A stretch of DNA of 32,237 nt from Basidiobolus ranarum (GCA_040143965.1 JASJQH010006960.1:1-32237); one strand, 5' to 3'; numbered from the stretch's first letter, positions 9,481 to 20,842 are shown. Numbers and translations are program-made. The notes: generated by a model not told the origin, from the sequence alone.

Positions 9481-12400
9481 TTAAGCCAGATAATTATATA
9501 CACTCGCATCAGATTTGTCCCGCTCCAAATACTCCCGATCAATTAGAGATTCTATTCGCTTCTTGAGATCAGAGGCCTACATAAGAGATGATGAGTTAGC
9601 ATTTAGTGAGTTGACGAGCTTGAGGCTACAAGTATACCTTAACAGGGAATCGCAGCTGTTCGAAAAGCTCGTTCATCAGTAACGTGTGGCTTAACTGTTT
9701 CCGTGTTTTCATAATTCTTACAATGGCCGCATCTACTTGATATTGGCGATCTTGGAACACTCTCTCCGTAGTATTAGTATTCTCTTCAACCTAGAAGATG
9801 GAGAAAAGGTAAACCGACTTAGTACGCGTACTTTCCGTTGGATTCAACTAGAATAAAATTACCGTCTCTTTCATTTGTATAGCATTAACTTTGATTCTGA
9901 AAAGAGGAGCCGTAAAATCCTTGTTAAAAGAGAAATTATCTGCTTCGTCGACCTCGCGCCCTTTGGGGTATTTGGTCAGCACCCGAACCTTTCCGCATGC
10001 TAAAGATTGTAGCGTGCGTTCGAGTTCCTTTAGTTCTGAGTGGAGAAGCGTTAATGGATTGGTATTGATATGTGGTATTATGTGATCTTATGACAAACCT
10101 ATATTAGTAGCTTCGAAGATTTCCTTAAAGCTCATTTTAGTTTCAATATCAACGCCATTAAAAAGTAAAAGAACCATCGCCTGGTATAATGATACTGCAA
10201 GCTCCTTTTTGCCCTGAAAATTAAATACAATGAATGAGTATATGTCTATTTGCCAGTCATGGAGGCTCCATCTCACCTTAGGGAAGTGGGCTTTCAGGAC
10301 ACAATGGCCTAGAGAAGGTTGCCACATTAGACGACGACCATGATGCTTACTGAGGTAGAAAGACTTGAACACTTCTTGATATTCAGTCATCTATGTCATT
10401 GAAAAGTTAAGATTCTGGAAAAAAAAGTAGGCGAAAGATGATTTGGCATCTACCTGCTCGGCTAAAGTGATTTCTGCAGGAGGATAATTAGGCCAGTATC
10501 CTTGAGTTAAAACTGACACGTTAAGCTCGATGTCTTTACATAACTCTTTGTACTTTTGAGTTTGACGGAAAGAGATCATGATATCTCTAGAGACATCCAT
10601 ATCCTTGAACATTCCTTCTAATTTGCTAGTAAAGCTGGCCCCGCATTCGGTCTTCAGTTTTGAGAGCATAGATTTTTCAGCATCAAAAGAGGCGCTTTTA
10701 TTGAGTAGTAAGCGTTTGGCAAGATCCCGCTTGTAAAATGCCTCAAACACATCCTTGCCTTGAATGAATCTAAATAATATTAGCACATTATCTAAAATAC
10801 TCTCAAGCTCTTCATCTGTGGCAGTTTTATTCCCAGTGCGGAGCTTTGCATCGACAAACTTGGCAATCATTTCAGCTGGCTTGTTCTGTCTGACATTAAT
10901 GAAAGACTCAAAACTTTCTTTTAACGTGTTGAAAAAACTCTCGTTTTTTAGGAAACTTGTGGTAAGAATATCATCTAATTTCATCTTGAAGACAAGAAGG
11001 TCCTGCACCATCGTACTGTCTCGGCTAACATCAGTAACAATCTCAAGTCCAGCCTTCTTTACGTATACACCATAGAAAGTTTTCAGTTGGTCTAAATGGC
11101 CAACTCTGGCGAGCAACGAGTATAATCGAGCAAGATCTTCTTTTTGGCCATTGCTTACTAGACTATCAAAACCCTTCTCAAGAAGTAACGAGACGGGATT
11201 TGCAATTAGTTCTCGCTCGATCAATTCGATAAGAGGCTTTCTAGTCTCCTTATCCAAGTAGTGAATCGTCCGGTCTTTTTCTTCTTGTAGCTTCTGCTCG
11301 ACATAAAGAAGGTAACGAGACACTTCCAAAGCATGAACTCGGGTGTTACTCTCTTTGCGATAGAATAGCTCTGTAGATTCTAAGAAAGCACTTTCGAATC
11401 CGTTGAAGTATATGCCCAGATCTATAAACATTCTCAGTAAAGATTTGAGAATTGCTCGGTTGATAGACTCTCCAGATCTTTCTTTCTCTATTAAACAAAG
11501 CAGTCCGTCAAGTGTTTTCTTGCGAATCTCCTTGGATTCCATGACATGGTCTCTAAACAGGTCTAATCCCATATCCCTATCAAACTGAGATGTCAACTTC
11601 CAGTATAGAACAAACTTTTTAATAACCTCGATACTTACCACAACGAAGACAGGCCAGATGTCTGTAATACATAGGTACGATCGAGGTACAGAAAGATACT
11701 CCTGATCATGATCTTTATATGGACTATTAGTAATGCCGACAACAACAAGGTAGTGCGAAGTTTGATTTACCATTTGGCGGCAATGATCTTTCCAGCAATT
11801 GTCAATGGCGGTCAAGAAAACCTCATTAGTTGTGATGTTACTGAAAAAGTTGTTGAGTCAGGATGCTATTCAAATACAGATAAGTAATATGACTTGCGTA
11901 CTTTTTTAGTTTTGCTAGTTCTTCTGTTACATGCGTCTCGCATTCAGCTTTAAGCTTTCGGTACAGAGAATTCGCCATTTTATGATGACACAAATTTTCA
12001 CAAGCCTATCAAGAGAAATTTAATCAGTTTGGACCGGTATGACTAGGAAGAAAATAGGCAGTCACCTTGTATAGTTCCTCTAAACTATCTGGAACTGGTT
12101 GGCTTTCATGTATCGCATTGACAGCACCTTTAAGCTTCCGCCAAGTATCTGCCTCGTAATTTTCGGGTAGCTTAGGTTTGACTAGATAGGATGTGTGAGC
12201 AGATAGTCTTTGAATTTTTATTTTTGCACAAGTGTGGCGATTTATCGTCAGTTAACTGACCTTTGAAACTTTTGATCACCAATTTCTTCACCGGAGCTTT
12301 ACCCAATCCAATGCGAGAGCCATTTGAAGAATTAAACGAACCATTTTGGTCAATATTTTTTCTAGATGTTTGTTGATTGTTGGTTGAAAAAATATTATCC

Positions 12401-12765
12401 TTTATAGAGTTAAATCCAGAAGTAGCGTTGGTATTTGGAAAGTTGAAACTTCCCCCTTGAGTGGAACTACCTGAAGGGTGAGAACTATTACTAGGATTAA
12501 AAGTGAATGTTGAGTTTTCTTCACGAGCTTTTCCGGAGGAAGCCTGTCCATTGTTATTTGTGGTGAACATTTCAGCTAATGTGCGTTGCCTTTTTGGTAA
12601 AGGATTAGATTCCGTTTCAAAAGCAGTCTCTAAGGGTCGAGTGAGACTGGTGGTATTATTTGGACTTGGCGTGTTGTTGTTAATATTAGCTCTGTTGGTT
12701 CTGCCAACGTTAGACCTTGAAGAGTGGCTCGACCTGGTTGACCTGTTGTTTTTATCGAATGACAT
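9481..12765 (-). CDS. CUL4: Cullin-4, scaffold of CRL4 ubiquitin ligase
   Basis: Eleven exons on the minus strand: 12765-12261, 12181-12066, 12005-11902, 11840-11771, 11712-11639, 11576-10454, 10390-10277, 10213-10099, 10035-9863, 9790-9638 and 9576-9481; 2643 bases, 880 aa. All phases agree. Diagnostic segments are [23 protein letters not shown] (the cullin-4 N-terminal DDB1-binding strand and first helix), [55 protein letters not shown], a [18 protein letters not shown] segment, and the C-terminal winged helix with IVRIMKTRK, whose lysine (~826) is the expected NEDD8 site, ending in YNYLA. It binds DDB1 at the N-terminus and Rbx1-E2 at the C-terminus. The first ~155 residues are an Asn/Ser-rich extension that contains a PIP-box-like QRTLAEMF at 60-67. 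Confidence 0.95.
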
Positions 12766-13507
12766 GGGAAAAAGAGGGGATATTCATCCAGGAGAAAGAA
12801 AAACGCCTCAATTTGCTATCAACATCTTCATCACTCATTCATGATATTAACCTAGTCATTTTGATTTTTTTTCTGAATACATGTCTATTACTAATTCACA
12901 GATGACGAACGCTTTGGGATAATAATAATTATCATATTCTCATCTTTGAGATGTTGTTTGATCGAATAATTGATCGGTTGATTTTAAATTGGAGTTCATC
13001 GACTATTCGGATGAAATGGCGCTATTCCAGATTGAAAATCGATCATTACGGCCTTTGGTGAAGTAACGATCATTTCGGCCAAGTAGGATCAGTCAGGTTA
13101 TTTTTTAAGCATTTAGGCACTTATTGTGTTTATGATAAAACCAGTAAAAGATAAATTGTTGGAGTATCGTAGATTTGGATACACAAACAGTGCAAATTCA
13201 AAGTGGATCATATGAGGTGCACAAGATGAAAATGTTACCAGAAACTTCTTGGCGCCCATAAATGTACACATATGGTACTGGTAGAAATGACCAAACTGGC
13301 TTGTAGAAGGCTAGAGGATCTTAATGCAGATGAAATCAGGAAAACACAATCTTCTCTGAGTTCTAAAATGCCATGTGTCGCGATAACAATCACACTGCTA
13401 TCTAACTAATCCAAATGAGATCATGCTATGTGCAGTCTGTGAAACTATGACACAGTTTATAAGAGAGCACTTGAACCGGTGTTTCGATACTACATCGATT
13501 CTATTAC
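12766..13507. other. Divergent promoter region CUL4 / PH-like gene
   Basis: The two flanking genes are transcribed away from each other, so both promoters must lie here. The stretch is rich in GATC-containing words and contains a near-perfect 14-bp direct repeat (13040-13053 and 13067-13080). No gene was recognised. Confidence 0.5.
13040..13080. promoter_or_regulatory. Paired 14-bp direct repeat, possible regulator sites
   Basis: CGATCATTACGGCC at 13040-13053 recurs as CGATCATTTCGGCC at 13067-13080, 13 of 14 bases identical and 27 bp apart start to start (about 2.6 helical turns). It sits between two divergent start codons. A binding site for a transcription factor is an inference from spacing and location only. 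Confidence 0.35.
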
Positions 13508-14023
13508 ATGAGCTGCCTTGCCTTAGTACCTCCCGCATTACCTGACTTCCGGTCGGATAAAATGTATAATCGATTGTCCTCAACTTCAGTGAAGACAAAT
13601 CATGAGAAAGTTGACTTGACTGACATTCTCTATGGTTCACCCTACTCGCAGATGGAGAACACTTCATCCGGCTTTTTTGATACAACGCATATCACCTTGT
13701 ACGAAGGTCAATCTTTCACGCTATTTGAAGATCACATTTTGATCCACAACCAACATTTCCCAATTGAAAGAGTTCAACGTATAGAATATCGAAATATTCT
13801 CGACGTATCCACTGATGAAGGACTCACCCTTAGCTGGCATGACTTGAAGACTGGGGGTCTCACACTGAACAGTATTAGGAGATCCCCGGTCCTCGTATTG
13901 ACTATCAGAAATAAGCATAGGAAGCTTAAGAAAGTTGGATTCTCTTTGATGGATACAGCTGCTTACTCCTTGCTGAAACGGCTGGTATACGAAGCAAACC
14001 ACACACCATTAATTATAGATTAA
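13508..14023 (+). CDS. Small hypothetical protein, possible PH-like fold
   Basis: An uninterrupted frame of 171 aa; an alternative in-frame start at 13562 would give 153 aa. I do not recognise the family. The sequence alternates short beta-like strands (ITLYEGQSFTLFEDHILIHN, FPIERVQRIEYRNI, VLVLTIRN, KKVGFSLM) and ends in an amphipathic helix (DTAAYSLLKRLVYEAN). Strands followed by one C-terminal helix is the pattern of pleckstrin-homology-like domains, but no signature proves it. Codon use looks like that of the neighbours and the frame is not an obvious shadow of another gene. It has no signal peptide or membrane segment, so it is probably cytosolic. It is divergent from CUL4 and followed by an AATAAA at 14129-14134. 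Confidence 0.6.
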   Translation: MSCLALVPPALPDFRSDKMYNRLSSTSVKTNHEKVDLTDILYGSPYSQMENTSSGFFDTTHITLYEGQSFTLFEDHILIHNQHFPIERVQRIEYRNILDVSTDEGLTLSWHDLKTGGLTLNSIRRSPVLVLTIRNKHRKLKKVGFSLMDTAAYSLLKRLVYEANHTPLIID

Positions 14024-14128
14024 GCTTTCTTCCAATGATGCCCTTATTCCGACTTGTAATTACTAAAACATTAACTCTGTAAATAATCTTAACAACCCTA
14101 AACCGCTCTAACCCTGTAAATTTACCTA

Positions 14129-14134
14129 AATAAA
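14129..14134 (+). terminator. Candidate polyadenylation signal (AATAAA)
   Basis: AATAAA is found about 105 bases after the stop codon at 14023, in a plausible place for the 3' end of the PH-like gene's mRNA. Motif match only. Confidence 0.3.
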
Positions 14135-14190
14135 TTCCGAAATACGCCATGTGCTTTGAGGTTCTGTCTTACTCTGCAGCCTTCTTTGTA

Positions 14191-14204
14191 CCCTAACCCT
14201 AACC
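14191..14204. repeat. CCCTAACCCTAACC telomere-like motif
   Basis: Two and a half exact copies of the CCCTAA unit (complement of TTAGGG) lie about 280 bases upstream of the helicase start. A looser copy is at 14092-14115. Confidence 0.65.
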
Positions 14205-14374
14205 TACCACAGATTTCTATAGACTCCTCCATGAACCTGTTACTTCATATATGAGTGTATTTCAGGTTTACTGGCAATTTTAATATTAATTGTTTGATTC
14301 AAATTAATTCTAATCTATGTGATTGAAATATATTTATGAAGGAAAGTCATGTTTTAAATACAGCTACAGATCAA

Positions 14375-14382
14375 TCACGTGA
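14375..14382. promoter_or_regulatory. TCACGTGA palindrome (E-box) upstream of helicase gene
   Basis: A perfect 8-bp palindrome with the CACGTG core lies about 100 bp before the DHX16/Prp2 start codon. CACGTG is the core bound by bHLH factors such as Cbf1 in yeasts. The same core occurs upstream of the OXLD1-like gene (26200-26205). Confidence 0.4.
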
Positions 14383-14483
14383 CAGTCGCGAATTTTACTG
14401 CGGTCAATTGTTGATACTATCTAATGGCACTTTTTTTTTTAAATAAAGTAAACCAGGTAGACTCCAAGAAGGCAAGATATATC

Positions 14484-17400
14484 ATGGATCTTAAGAACTG
14501 GGTATCAGATAACATATTAAAGTTTCTTGGCCTTTCTTCTAGAGAAGTTGTAGAGTATATTATTACTTCGGCCAAAACTTCCACCAGTGCTGAACATCTA
14601 TATACCACTTTAAAAGACGAAGGATTTTCAGCAAACGATTCAGCGAAAAATTTCGCTTACGAGTTATATTCGCGTGTTCCTCACCAAGCGCCAACCTCTA
14701 AGAGAAAAAATGAGAGAACTGAGGAGCAACGTTCTAGTAAACAAACAAAAACAACTACTTCCAAATTCGAACCAACAAGCGAAGATAACTCCCAAGTTGA
14801 CATAAACTTATCTTCTAAAAAATCTAAAGGTAAACAGATAAGAAAAAGAGGAGATGACGGCCAATGGGATAGCGATGAAGAGCAAATCAATAGATACCAA
14901 CCACCCGAAGAACCCCTTCTTGATCCTGAAACAGAATTCGAAAAAGCTGAGGAAGAAAGATTACGAGATTTGAAAGAGCGAGATGAATTTTCCGACAGAC
15001 TTAAAAATAAAGACCACGAAAAGACTAAGAAGTTGATAGAAGATAGATCTGGTAAAGACGAAACCGAGGCTATAAAGCGTCGCAATCTGGCGGACGATCC
15101 TGAAGCAAGAAAATCCGCACTTCCTAATATTCGTGAACGCTCTCGCCAAGAATACCTGAAACTACGTGAAGAACAACGACTAGAACTTTTGAGGAAGAAA
15201 ATTGAGGATGAAGAAGTTTTGTTTCACGATGAGCAGTTGACCAAAAAAGAAATCGAAGCCCACAAATACAACAAAGAGGTGCTAAGGCTCGCCGAAGAAC
15301 GCCTAAAAATCGACGACAAATTTGATGGGTACGTTATGCCTGAAGACTATATCACTGAAAAAGGAAAAATAGATCGCAAAAAGAAGGAGGAGGTACTCTA
15401 CAAACGTTATGAGGAAGACCAAAACCAAAAGTTTGTCTCCGAGCAGGACCAATGGGAGATGCATCAAATTAACAAATCTCAGCTCAAAGTTGGCGCAAAG
15501 GATCGCCCGAAACATGATGAACAAGACGAATATGACTATGTGTTTGACGAACAACAAATTGATTTCATTTTAGAAACTACCCTTAATGCGAAGAAGGCCG
15601 AGGAAGATGAGGGAGAGAAAATCAGTGAATGGGAAAGAAAGCAAATGTCCATCAAAGAAGTTCGTCGATCACTTCCTATTTTTAGTTTTAGAGAGCAACT
15701 TGTCCAAGCAATATCTGAGCATCAAGTACTTATTATTGTTGGAGAGACAGGCTCCGGAAAAACTACGCAACTCCCACAGTACCTGCATGAAGAGGGCTAT
15801 ACTAAGGGTGGTAAAAAGGTTGGTTGCACACAGCCTAGAAGAGTCGCAGCCATGAGTGTTGCCGCTCGTGTGGCTGAAGAAATGGGAGTTAAACTCGGTT
15901 ACGAGGTTGGCTATTCTATCCGCTTTGAAGATTGCACCTCCGACAAAACTGTTATGAAATACATGACTGATGGTATGCTTCTGCGTGAATTTTTAACAGA
16001 GCCTGATTTATCTAGCTACAGCGCTTTGATTATCGACGAGGCTCACGAAAGAACTCTGCATACCGATATCTTATTTGGGTTGGTTAAGGATATCGCAAGA
16101 TATCGCCCTGATTTGAAGCTTCTCATCTCTAGTGCAACAATGGACGCGCAGAAATTCTCGGAATATTTTGACGATGCCCCTATCTTTATGATTCCTGGCC
16201 GTCCATTCCCTGTTGAGATTTACTATACTAAAGCCCCAGAAGCGAATTATTTGCAAGCCGCCGTTACGACCATCATGCAAATCCATGTTACCCAGGACAA
16301 GGGTGATATATTGGTATTTCTTACAGGTCAAGAGGAGATTGAAAGCGCTCATGAAAATTTGCAGCAAACGTGTAGAGTTCTAGGGAGCAAAATTAAAGAA
16401 TTGATCATCTGTCCTATTTATTCTTCTCTCCCATCGGAGATGCAAAGCAAGATTTTTGAACCTACCCCAGACGGAGCCCGGAAAGTTATTCTTGCTACCA
16501 ACATCGCTGAGACCTCTATTACCGTTGACGGAATTGTTTATGTGATTGACCCTGGCTTTTCTAAGCAAAAATGCTACAATCCGAGAACCGGTATGGAGTC
16601 TCTTGTGGTTACGCCATGTTCAAGAGCATCTGCTGATCAAAGAGCTGGGAGAGCTGGACGTGTTGGTCCAGGAAAATGCTTCCGTCTCTACACTCAATGG
16701 GCATACTTCAATGAAATGGACATGAATACAATTCCAGAAATTCAAAGATCCAATCTTGGAAACACTGTCTTGCTGCTGAAAAGTTTAGGCATCAATGATC
16801 TAATTGAATTTGACTTCATGGATCCACCACCCGCTGAAACTTTAATCCGAGCCTTAGAACAATTATATGCTCTGGGTGCTCTAAACGATCGTGGCGAGTT
16901 AACAAAGTTGGGTAGAAAAATGGCTGAATTGCCCACAGACCCTATGTTAGCTAAAACCATAGTTGCCTCCGAAAAATTCAACTGCTCAGAGGAGATATTG
17001 TCCATTTGTGCCATGTTAACTGTTCAAAACTCCGTTTTTTATCGACCAAAGGATAAGAAATTCCACGCCGATAAAGCACGTCAAAATCTCACTCACCCCG
17101 AAGGAGATCATCTCACATTACTGAATGTCTGGACTCAGTGGGTAGAAACAAATTTCTCTATGCAATGGTGTTACGAAAATTTCATTCAATACCGGTCTAT
17201 GACAAAGGCACGAGATGTCCGTGATCAATTAGTGGGACTCTTGGAGAGAATTGAAATTGTCCCCGTCTCAAATCCTAATTCTGCCGATACTACACCCATT
17301 AAAAAAGCGCTTACATCTGGATTCTTTTATAACGCGGCTCGGTTGCAGCGCTCCGGCGACGCGTACCGTACCGCCAAGCACAGCCAAACTGTCAATATCC

Positions 17401-17594
17401 ATCCTAGTAGTGGTCTATTTGAAGAAAGACCGAAGTGGGTTATCTATTTTGAGTTGGTACTTACCTCCAAGGAATTCATGAGACAGGTTACGGAGATCAA
17501 ACCTGAATGGCTATTGGAACTGGCACCACATTATTATAAAGCGAAGGAAATCGAGGAAGACTCGAAGCGTAAGATGCCCAAGGCGCCTCGTTGA
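14484..17594 (+). CDS. PRP2: DEAH-box spliceosomal RNA helicase Prp2/DHX16
   Basis: One uninterrupted exon of 1036 aa from the ATG at 14484. An earlier in-frame ATG at 14424 would add 20 residues, but [18 protein letters not shown] matches the DHX16 N-terminal helical domain, so the second start is preferred. Prp2 uses ATP to remodel the activated spliceosome before the first transesterification. Order: N-terminal helical domain (1-75), charged low-complexity region rich in E/K/R (~80-370), then the helicase core with motif [11 protein letters not shown] (~420), Ia TQPRR, II DEAH (~518), III SAT (~550), [32 protein letters not shown] (~719), followed by winged-helix/HA2 and OB-fold regions ([44 protein letters not shown]). 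The spacing and the N-terminus separate it from Prp16, Prp22 and Prp43. Lack of introns contrasts with most neighbours. Confidence 0.95.
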   Translation: MDLKNWVSDNILKFLGLSSREVVEYIITSAKTSTSAEHLYTTLKDEGFSANDSAKNFAYELYSRVPHQAPTSKRKNERTEEQRSSKQTKTTTSKFEPTSEDNSQVDINLSSKKSKGKQIRKRGDDGQWDSDEEQINRYQPPEEPLLDPETEFEKAEEERLRDLKERDEFSDRLKNKDHEKTKKLIEDRSGKDETEAIKRRNLADDPEARKSALPNIRERSRQEYLKLREEQRLELLRKKIEDEEVLFHDEQLTKKEIEAHKYNKEVLRLAEERLKIDDKFDGYVMPEDYITEKGKIDRKKKEEVLYKRYEEDQNQKFVSEQDQWEMHQINKSQLKVGAKDRPKHDEQDEYDYVFDEQQIDFILETTLNAKKAEEDEGEKISEWERKQMSIKEVRRSLPIFSFREQLVQAISEHQVLIIVGETGSGKTTQLPQYLHEEGYTKGGKKVGCTQPRRVAAMSVAARVAEEMGVKLGYEVGYSIRFEDCTSDKTVMKYMTDGMLLREFLTEPDLSSYSALIIDEAHERTLHTDILFGLVKDIARYRPDLKLLISSATMDAQKFSEYFDDAPIFMIPGRPFPVEIYYTKAPEANYLQAAVTTIMQIHVTQDKGDILVFLTGQEEIESAHENLQQTCRVLGSKIKELIICPIYSSLPSEMQSKIFEPTPDGARKVILATNIAETSITVDGIVYVIDPGFSKQKCYNPRTGMESLVVTPCSRASADQRAGRAGRVGPGKCFRLYTQWAYFNEMDMNTIPEIQRSNLGNTVLLLKSLGINDLIEFDFMDPPPAETLIRALEQLYALGALNDRGELTKLGRKMAELPTDPMLAKTIVASEKFNCSEEILSICAMLTVQNSVFYRPKDKKFHADKARQNLTHPEGDHLTLLNVWTQWVETNFSMQWCYENFIQYRSMTKARDVRDQLVGLLERIEIVPVSNPNSADTTPIKKALTSGFFYNAARLQRSGDAYRTAKHSQTVNIHPSSGLFEERPKWVIYFELVLTSKEFMRQVTEIKPEWLLELAPHYYKAKEIEEDSKRKMPKAPR

Positions 17595-18158
17595 TTATAT
17601 TTGTCAACCATTAATCCTCATCCATGAAACCCCCCCCCCAACTGTAGAATATCAATTGGAAACTATATCCTTGACTTCTTGTCTCTACATTGCGCTCGCG
17701 TATCAAATTCATTTCCTTCTACTTTCATACTAGAGTGCACCATCAATTTACTTTCTTCAATTATATTGTAATATATTCAACATCTACGGCTGTCTTTTTT
17801 GCCGCGTAGTCATGAAATAATGGTATTGTTCGATGAAAACCAAACATCTCTCACTTGCAAGGATTTCTGATAAAATAAAACAATTCAGTTTATTGATTGT
17901 ATAAGCGGTTGATAGTAAAATAAAACAATGAAGTGTGCGGTGTTAATATGCTTGCAGTAAAGGACCTAAAAAGCGCAGAAAGCGATGCAACAACAAATAA
18001 AGTGCAAACGGTGTTGATGTGTCGTCTAATCAATGTTAATGAAATAATATAGTGCTGATGAAGAGAATTGCTTGGTTTGTTAAGGATGGAAGTATTACAC
18101 AAAAGATTATTGTTATTGACGATTCCGAAGTTCATCAATGTATGCAGTCGAGTCCACT
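17595..18158. other. Convergent 3' intergenic region DHX16 / BipA
   Basis: The helicase and the BipA-like gene end towards each other here. It carries a 10-base cytosine run (17630-17639) and AT-rich DNA with several AATAAAA-type words (near 17873-17880 and 17918-17926 on the plus strand). No gene was recognised. Confidence 0.5.
17630..17639. repeat. Homopolymer C10 run
   Basis: Ten consecutive cytosines lie about 35 bases past the helicase stop codon. A plain homopolymer, likely length-variable and prone to sequencing error. Confidence 0.8.
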
Positions 18159-20245
18159 TCATTTCTTGGATCTGTTCTTTCTTTTGGTGGGATCAAGTTC
18201 CTTCTTACGAAGACGAATGGACTCGGGGGTCACTTCTACAACTTCATCGTTACCAACATATGCGATGATTTCTTCGAGAGACATGGCTTTGATAGGACTA
18301 AGCTTGATAGCTTCATCCTTACCGGCGGCTCTCATATTATTGACTGCTTTGGCGCGTACAGGATTGACCTCAAGGTCAGAGGTATCCTTGCTGTATTCAC
18401 CAATTACCATTCCAGTGTAGATTTTGCTACCAACTGGGACAAAGAGTTTTCCTCTTGGCTCAATCAAAGAAAGAGCATATGAGGTTGAATCACCGACTGC
18501 GGTTGATACCAAAGCACCTTTACGGGTTTTCTCCATTTCACCTCTATAAGGCTCCCATGCATGGAAGATGTGATTCAGAACACCCAATCCACGAGTGTCG
18601 TTTTTGAACTCAGCGTGGTATCCCAAAAGACCACGAGTGGGGCAATGGAAAATAAGACGAGCTTTATCTCCAACCTCAGTGAAAATCTTCATTTCAGCCT
18701 TACGTTGAGCCAATTTCTCAATGATTGTTCCAGCAAACTCGTGGTCCACATCAATGGTTACTTCTTCAACTGGTTCGAGGGTAGCACCAGTCTTGGGATC
18801 CTTTCTAAGAACTACACGTGGTGGAGAAATGGATAATTCGAAACCCTCACGACGCATAGTTTCAATAAGAATACCAAGTTGAAGTTCTCCTCTACCGCAG
18901 ACTTCAACACCGTCCAAACCAGGTGTTTGGGATACTGCAAGAGCAACATTAGTCTCGGCTTCTTTCAAGAGACGATCCCGAATCATAGTGGAAGTGAGAT
19001 ATTTGCCCTCTTGTCCGGCAATTGGGGAGTCATTTACACCGAAAAACATAGAGACAGTAGGTGGATCGACAGGTGTGGAAGGAAGGGGCTTTAGAACTTC
19101 AGGATTGCAGAGAGTTGAGTTGACAGTGGCATTTTTGACACCAGCAATGGTAATAATATCACCAGCTCCAGCTTCATCAACAATGATTTGCTCAAGACCA
19201 GTACGAGTGAATAGCTTGGTGACACGGGCTTCATCAGTAACGTTGCCTTCGGGGTCAAGTGCATGAAGACGATCATTCACCTTGATAGTACCAGAAGTGA
19301 TTTTACCCAAGAAGCACTTACCCAAGTAGGGATTACTCTCGATTTGTGTAACAAGCATAGAGAATGGTGCATCGCGATTTACATCAGGGCTAGGTACGCG
19401 TTCCAATATCAAGTCAAAGAGGGGATCCATATTGGCTTGCTTGTCTTCCATATTTTTAACAGCCCAACCATCTTTGCCAGAAGCATAAACAATTTCATAC
19501 TCAAGTTGCTCATCGTTGGCACCCAAGTTCATGAAGAGATCAAGAAGCTCGCTGTCAACTTCAGCAGTACGTGCGGTGGGTCTATCCACTTTGTTGATTA
19601 CAACCAAAGGTTTAAGACCAGCTTCTAACGCCTTGGAGAGTACAAATTTAGTTTGGGTCATGGGACCTTCTGTGGCGTCCACTACCAACGCGACACCATC
19701 GACCATGGAAAGAATACGTTCAACCTCACCACCGAAATCAGCGTGACCAGGAGTATCAACAATGTTAATGCGATGATTTTTGTACATGATACTAGTGACC
19801 TTGGATAAAATGGTAATACCACGTTCTTTTTCAAGAGCGTTAGAATCCATGACACGAATATCAGACAAATTTTGCAAGGTTCCTGATTGGCGGAGTAAAC
19901 TGTCAACTAGAGTGGTTTTACCGTGATCGACGTGAGCTATATGGTGCATAGATTAGTATCAACCGTGATAAAGACTTTAGGCGAAGGAGGTAGCTACTTA
20001 CCAATGATGCCAATATTTCTGATGAATTTCGAGTCAATAAGAGTTCCAAGTACATTGGTGGGAGCCTCTTCGCTGGCAGCCTCCGGAGTGGCACTTGAAT
20101 AGGCACGCAAGAAGCGATAAGTAGCTTGGCCAATAGACTTGCTAAGTATAGGAGAACGTACATTTGAACGTAAACCAAGCAAGCCGTAGCTGCTCTTAAT
20201 AGGGGCACGAACGGCAGACACAGAAGGGAGTCTTAAAGCAAACAT
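18159..20245 (-). CDS. BipA/TypA ribosome-associated GTPase, predicted mitochondrial
   Basis: Two exons on the minus strand, 20245-20002 and 19936-18159, with a 65-bp intron that splits the P-loop region (RNIGII / AHVDHGKTTL); 2022 bases, 673 aa. The ATG at 20245 is used because further upstream only TTG is in frame. Residues 1-~60 are rich in R, S and A with few acids, typical of a mitochondrial presequence. G1 AHVDHGKT, switch I with EKERGITI, G3 DTPGH, G4 NKVD, then domains II, III and V, and the BipA-specific C-terminal domain with TRGLLGY, GLGVLNHIF and VEVTPESIRLRK. The last motif and overall length separate it from LepA/Guf1 and EF-G. Bacterial BipA is a stress-linked translational GTPase acting in 50S subunit assembly; a mitoribosome role is an inference. 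Codons favour highly expressed forms. Confidence 0.93.
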
Positions 20246-20602
20246 ATCCAGCAAGTATAGAACGCTCGTTGGAGAATACTATCAGACAAGCAAACAAACA
20301 CAAGAGAAGCGAGCAGAAAGGAGTGCTCTCAAAATGAAAAATTTAACAGATCCATAACTCCACACATGTGCTGTGCCATAGCTCAGCATATCACAGCCAG
20401 ATTTCCTATCCAGGATGATTGGATGAAGAAATTTTTTTGAACTTGTGTTGATCTTAAATTTTCTAAATTAAATATTCAAACGACCAATTGGTACCAAACA
20501 GTGAACCCAAACAGTACTTAACTAACCCTCATTAACCGAGCCATTCCATTCTGTATGTCAAGTACTCCTTCCTATTTTAGACACCTGGATCAAAATGACA
20601 AT

Positions 20603-20639
20603 GGGGTGGGGGCACAGTATTAAACCGAGGGTTAGGGTT
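20603..20639 (+). other. Potential G-quadruplex-forming tract
   Basis: G-runs occur in the order GGGG-T-GGGGG, then a ~16-base spacer, then GGG-TTA-GGG, giving four runs of three or more guanines on the plus strand. The one long loop makes folding less certain. The tract precedes the SGNH-like gene by about 270 bp. Confidence 0.4.
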
Positions 20640-20842
20640 GGTGCTAATTCCCCACCCCCACTCCCCACACTGTATGGGTTAGGGTTACATCCATCTATAT
20701 ATATATATATATATCAGGGATAGGGTTAGGTTGTGGGTAATCTCCTAGGGTTAGGGTTATCCAGCATGTGATGAATGTTGTATCTAATCACAATTTTGGC
20801 TAAGCCATGTCGATGAAGGGCTGAGCTGTGGGTTAGGTTAGG
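20628..20842. repeat. Cluster of TTAGGG telomere-like motifs
   Basis: GGGTTAGGG-type words appear at 20629-20638, 20675-20686, 20721-20731 and 20747-20758, with GGTTAGGTTAGG at 20831-20842. All have the G-rich strand on plus. They are short copies separated by unrelated sequence, so this is not a telomere itself. Confidence 0.7.
20696..20714. repeat. (TA)n microsatellite
   Basis: A simple TA dinucleotide run of 19 bases inside the SGNH-like gene's upstream region, flanked on both sides by telomere-like motifs. Confidence 0.85.

Larger units (their letters stand above)
14024..14483. other. Intergenic region with telomere-like motifs upstream of DHX16
   Basis: This contains the 3' end of the PH-like gene and the promoter of the helicase. 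It has CCCTAAACC/CTAACCC words at 14092-14115, CCCTAACCCTAACC at 14191-14204, AT-rich DNA near 14270-14340, and an E-box palindrome at 14375-14382. No gene was recognised. Confidence 0.5.

Noticed and set aside
14681-15085. Minus-strand 134-aa frame inside the helicase gene
   Set aside because: Low-complexity shadow of the charged helicase N-terminal region.
20628-20842. True telomere or chromosome end
   Set aside because: Copies are short, spaced and embedded between housekeeping genes; no long tandem array is present.
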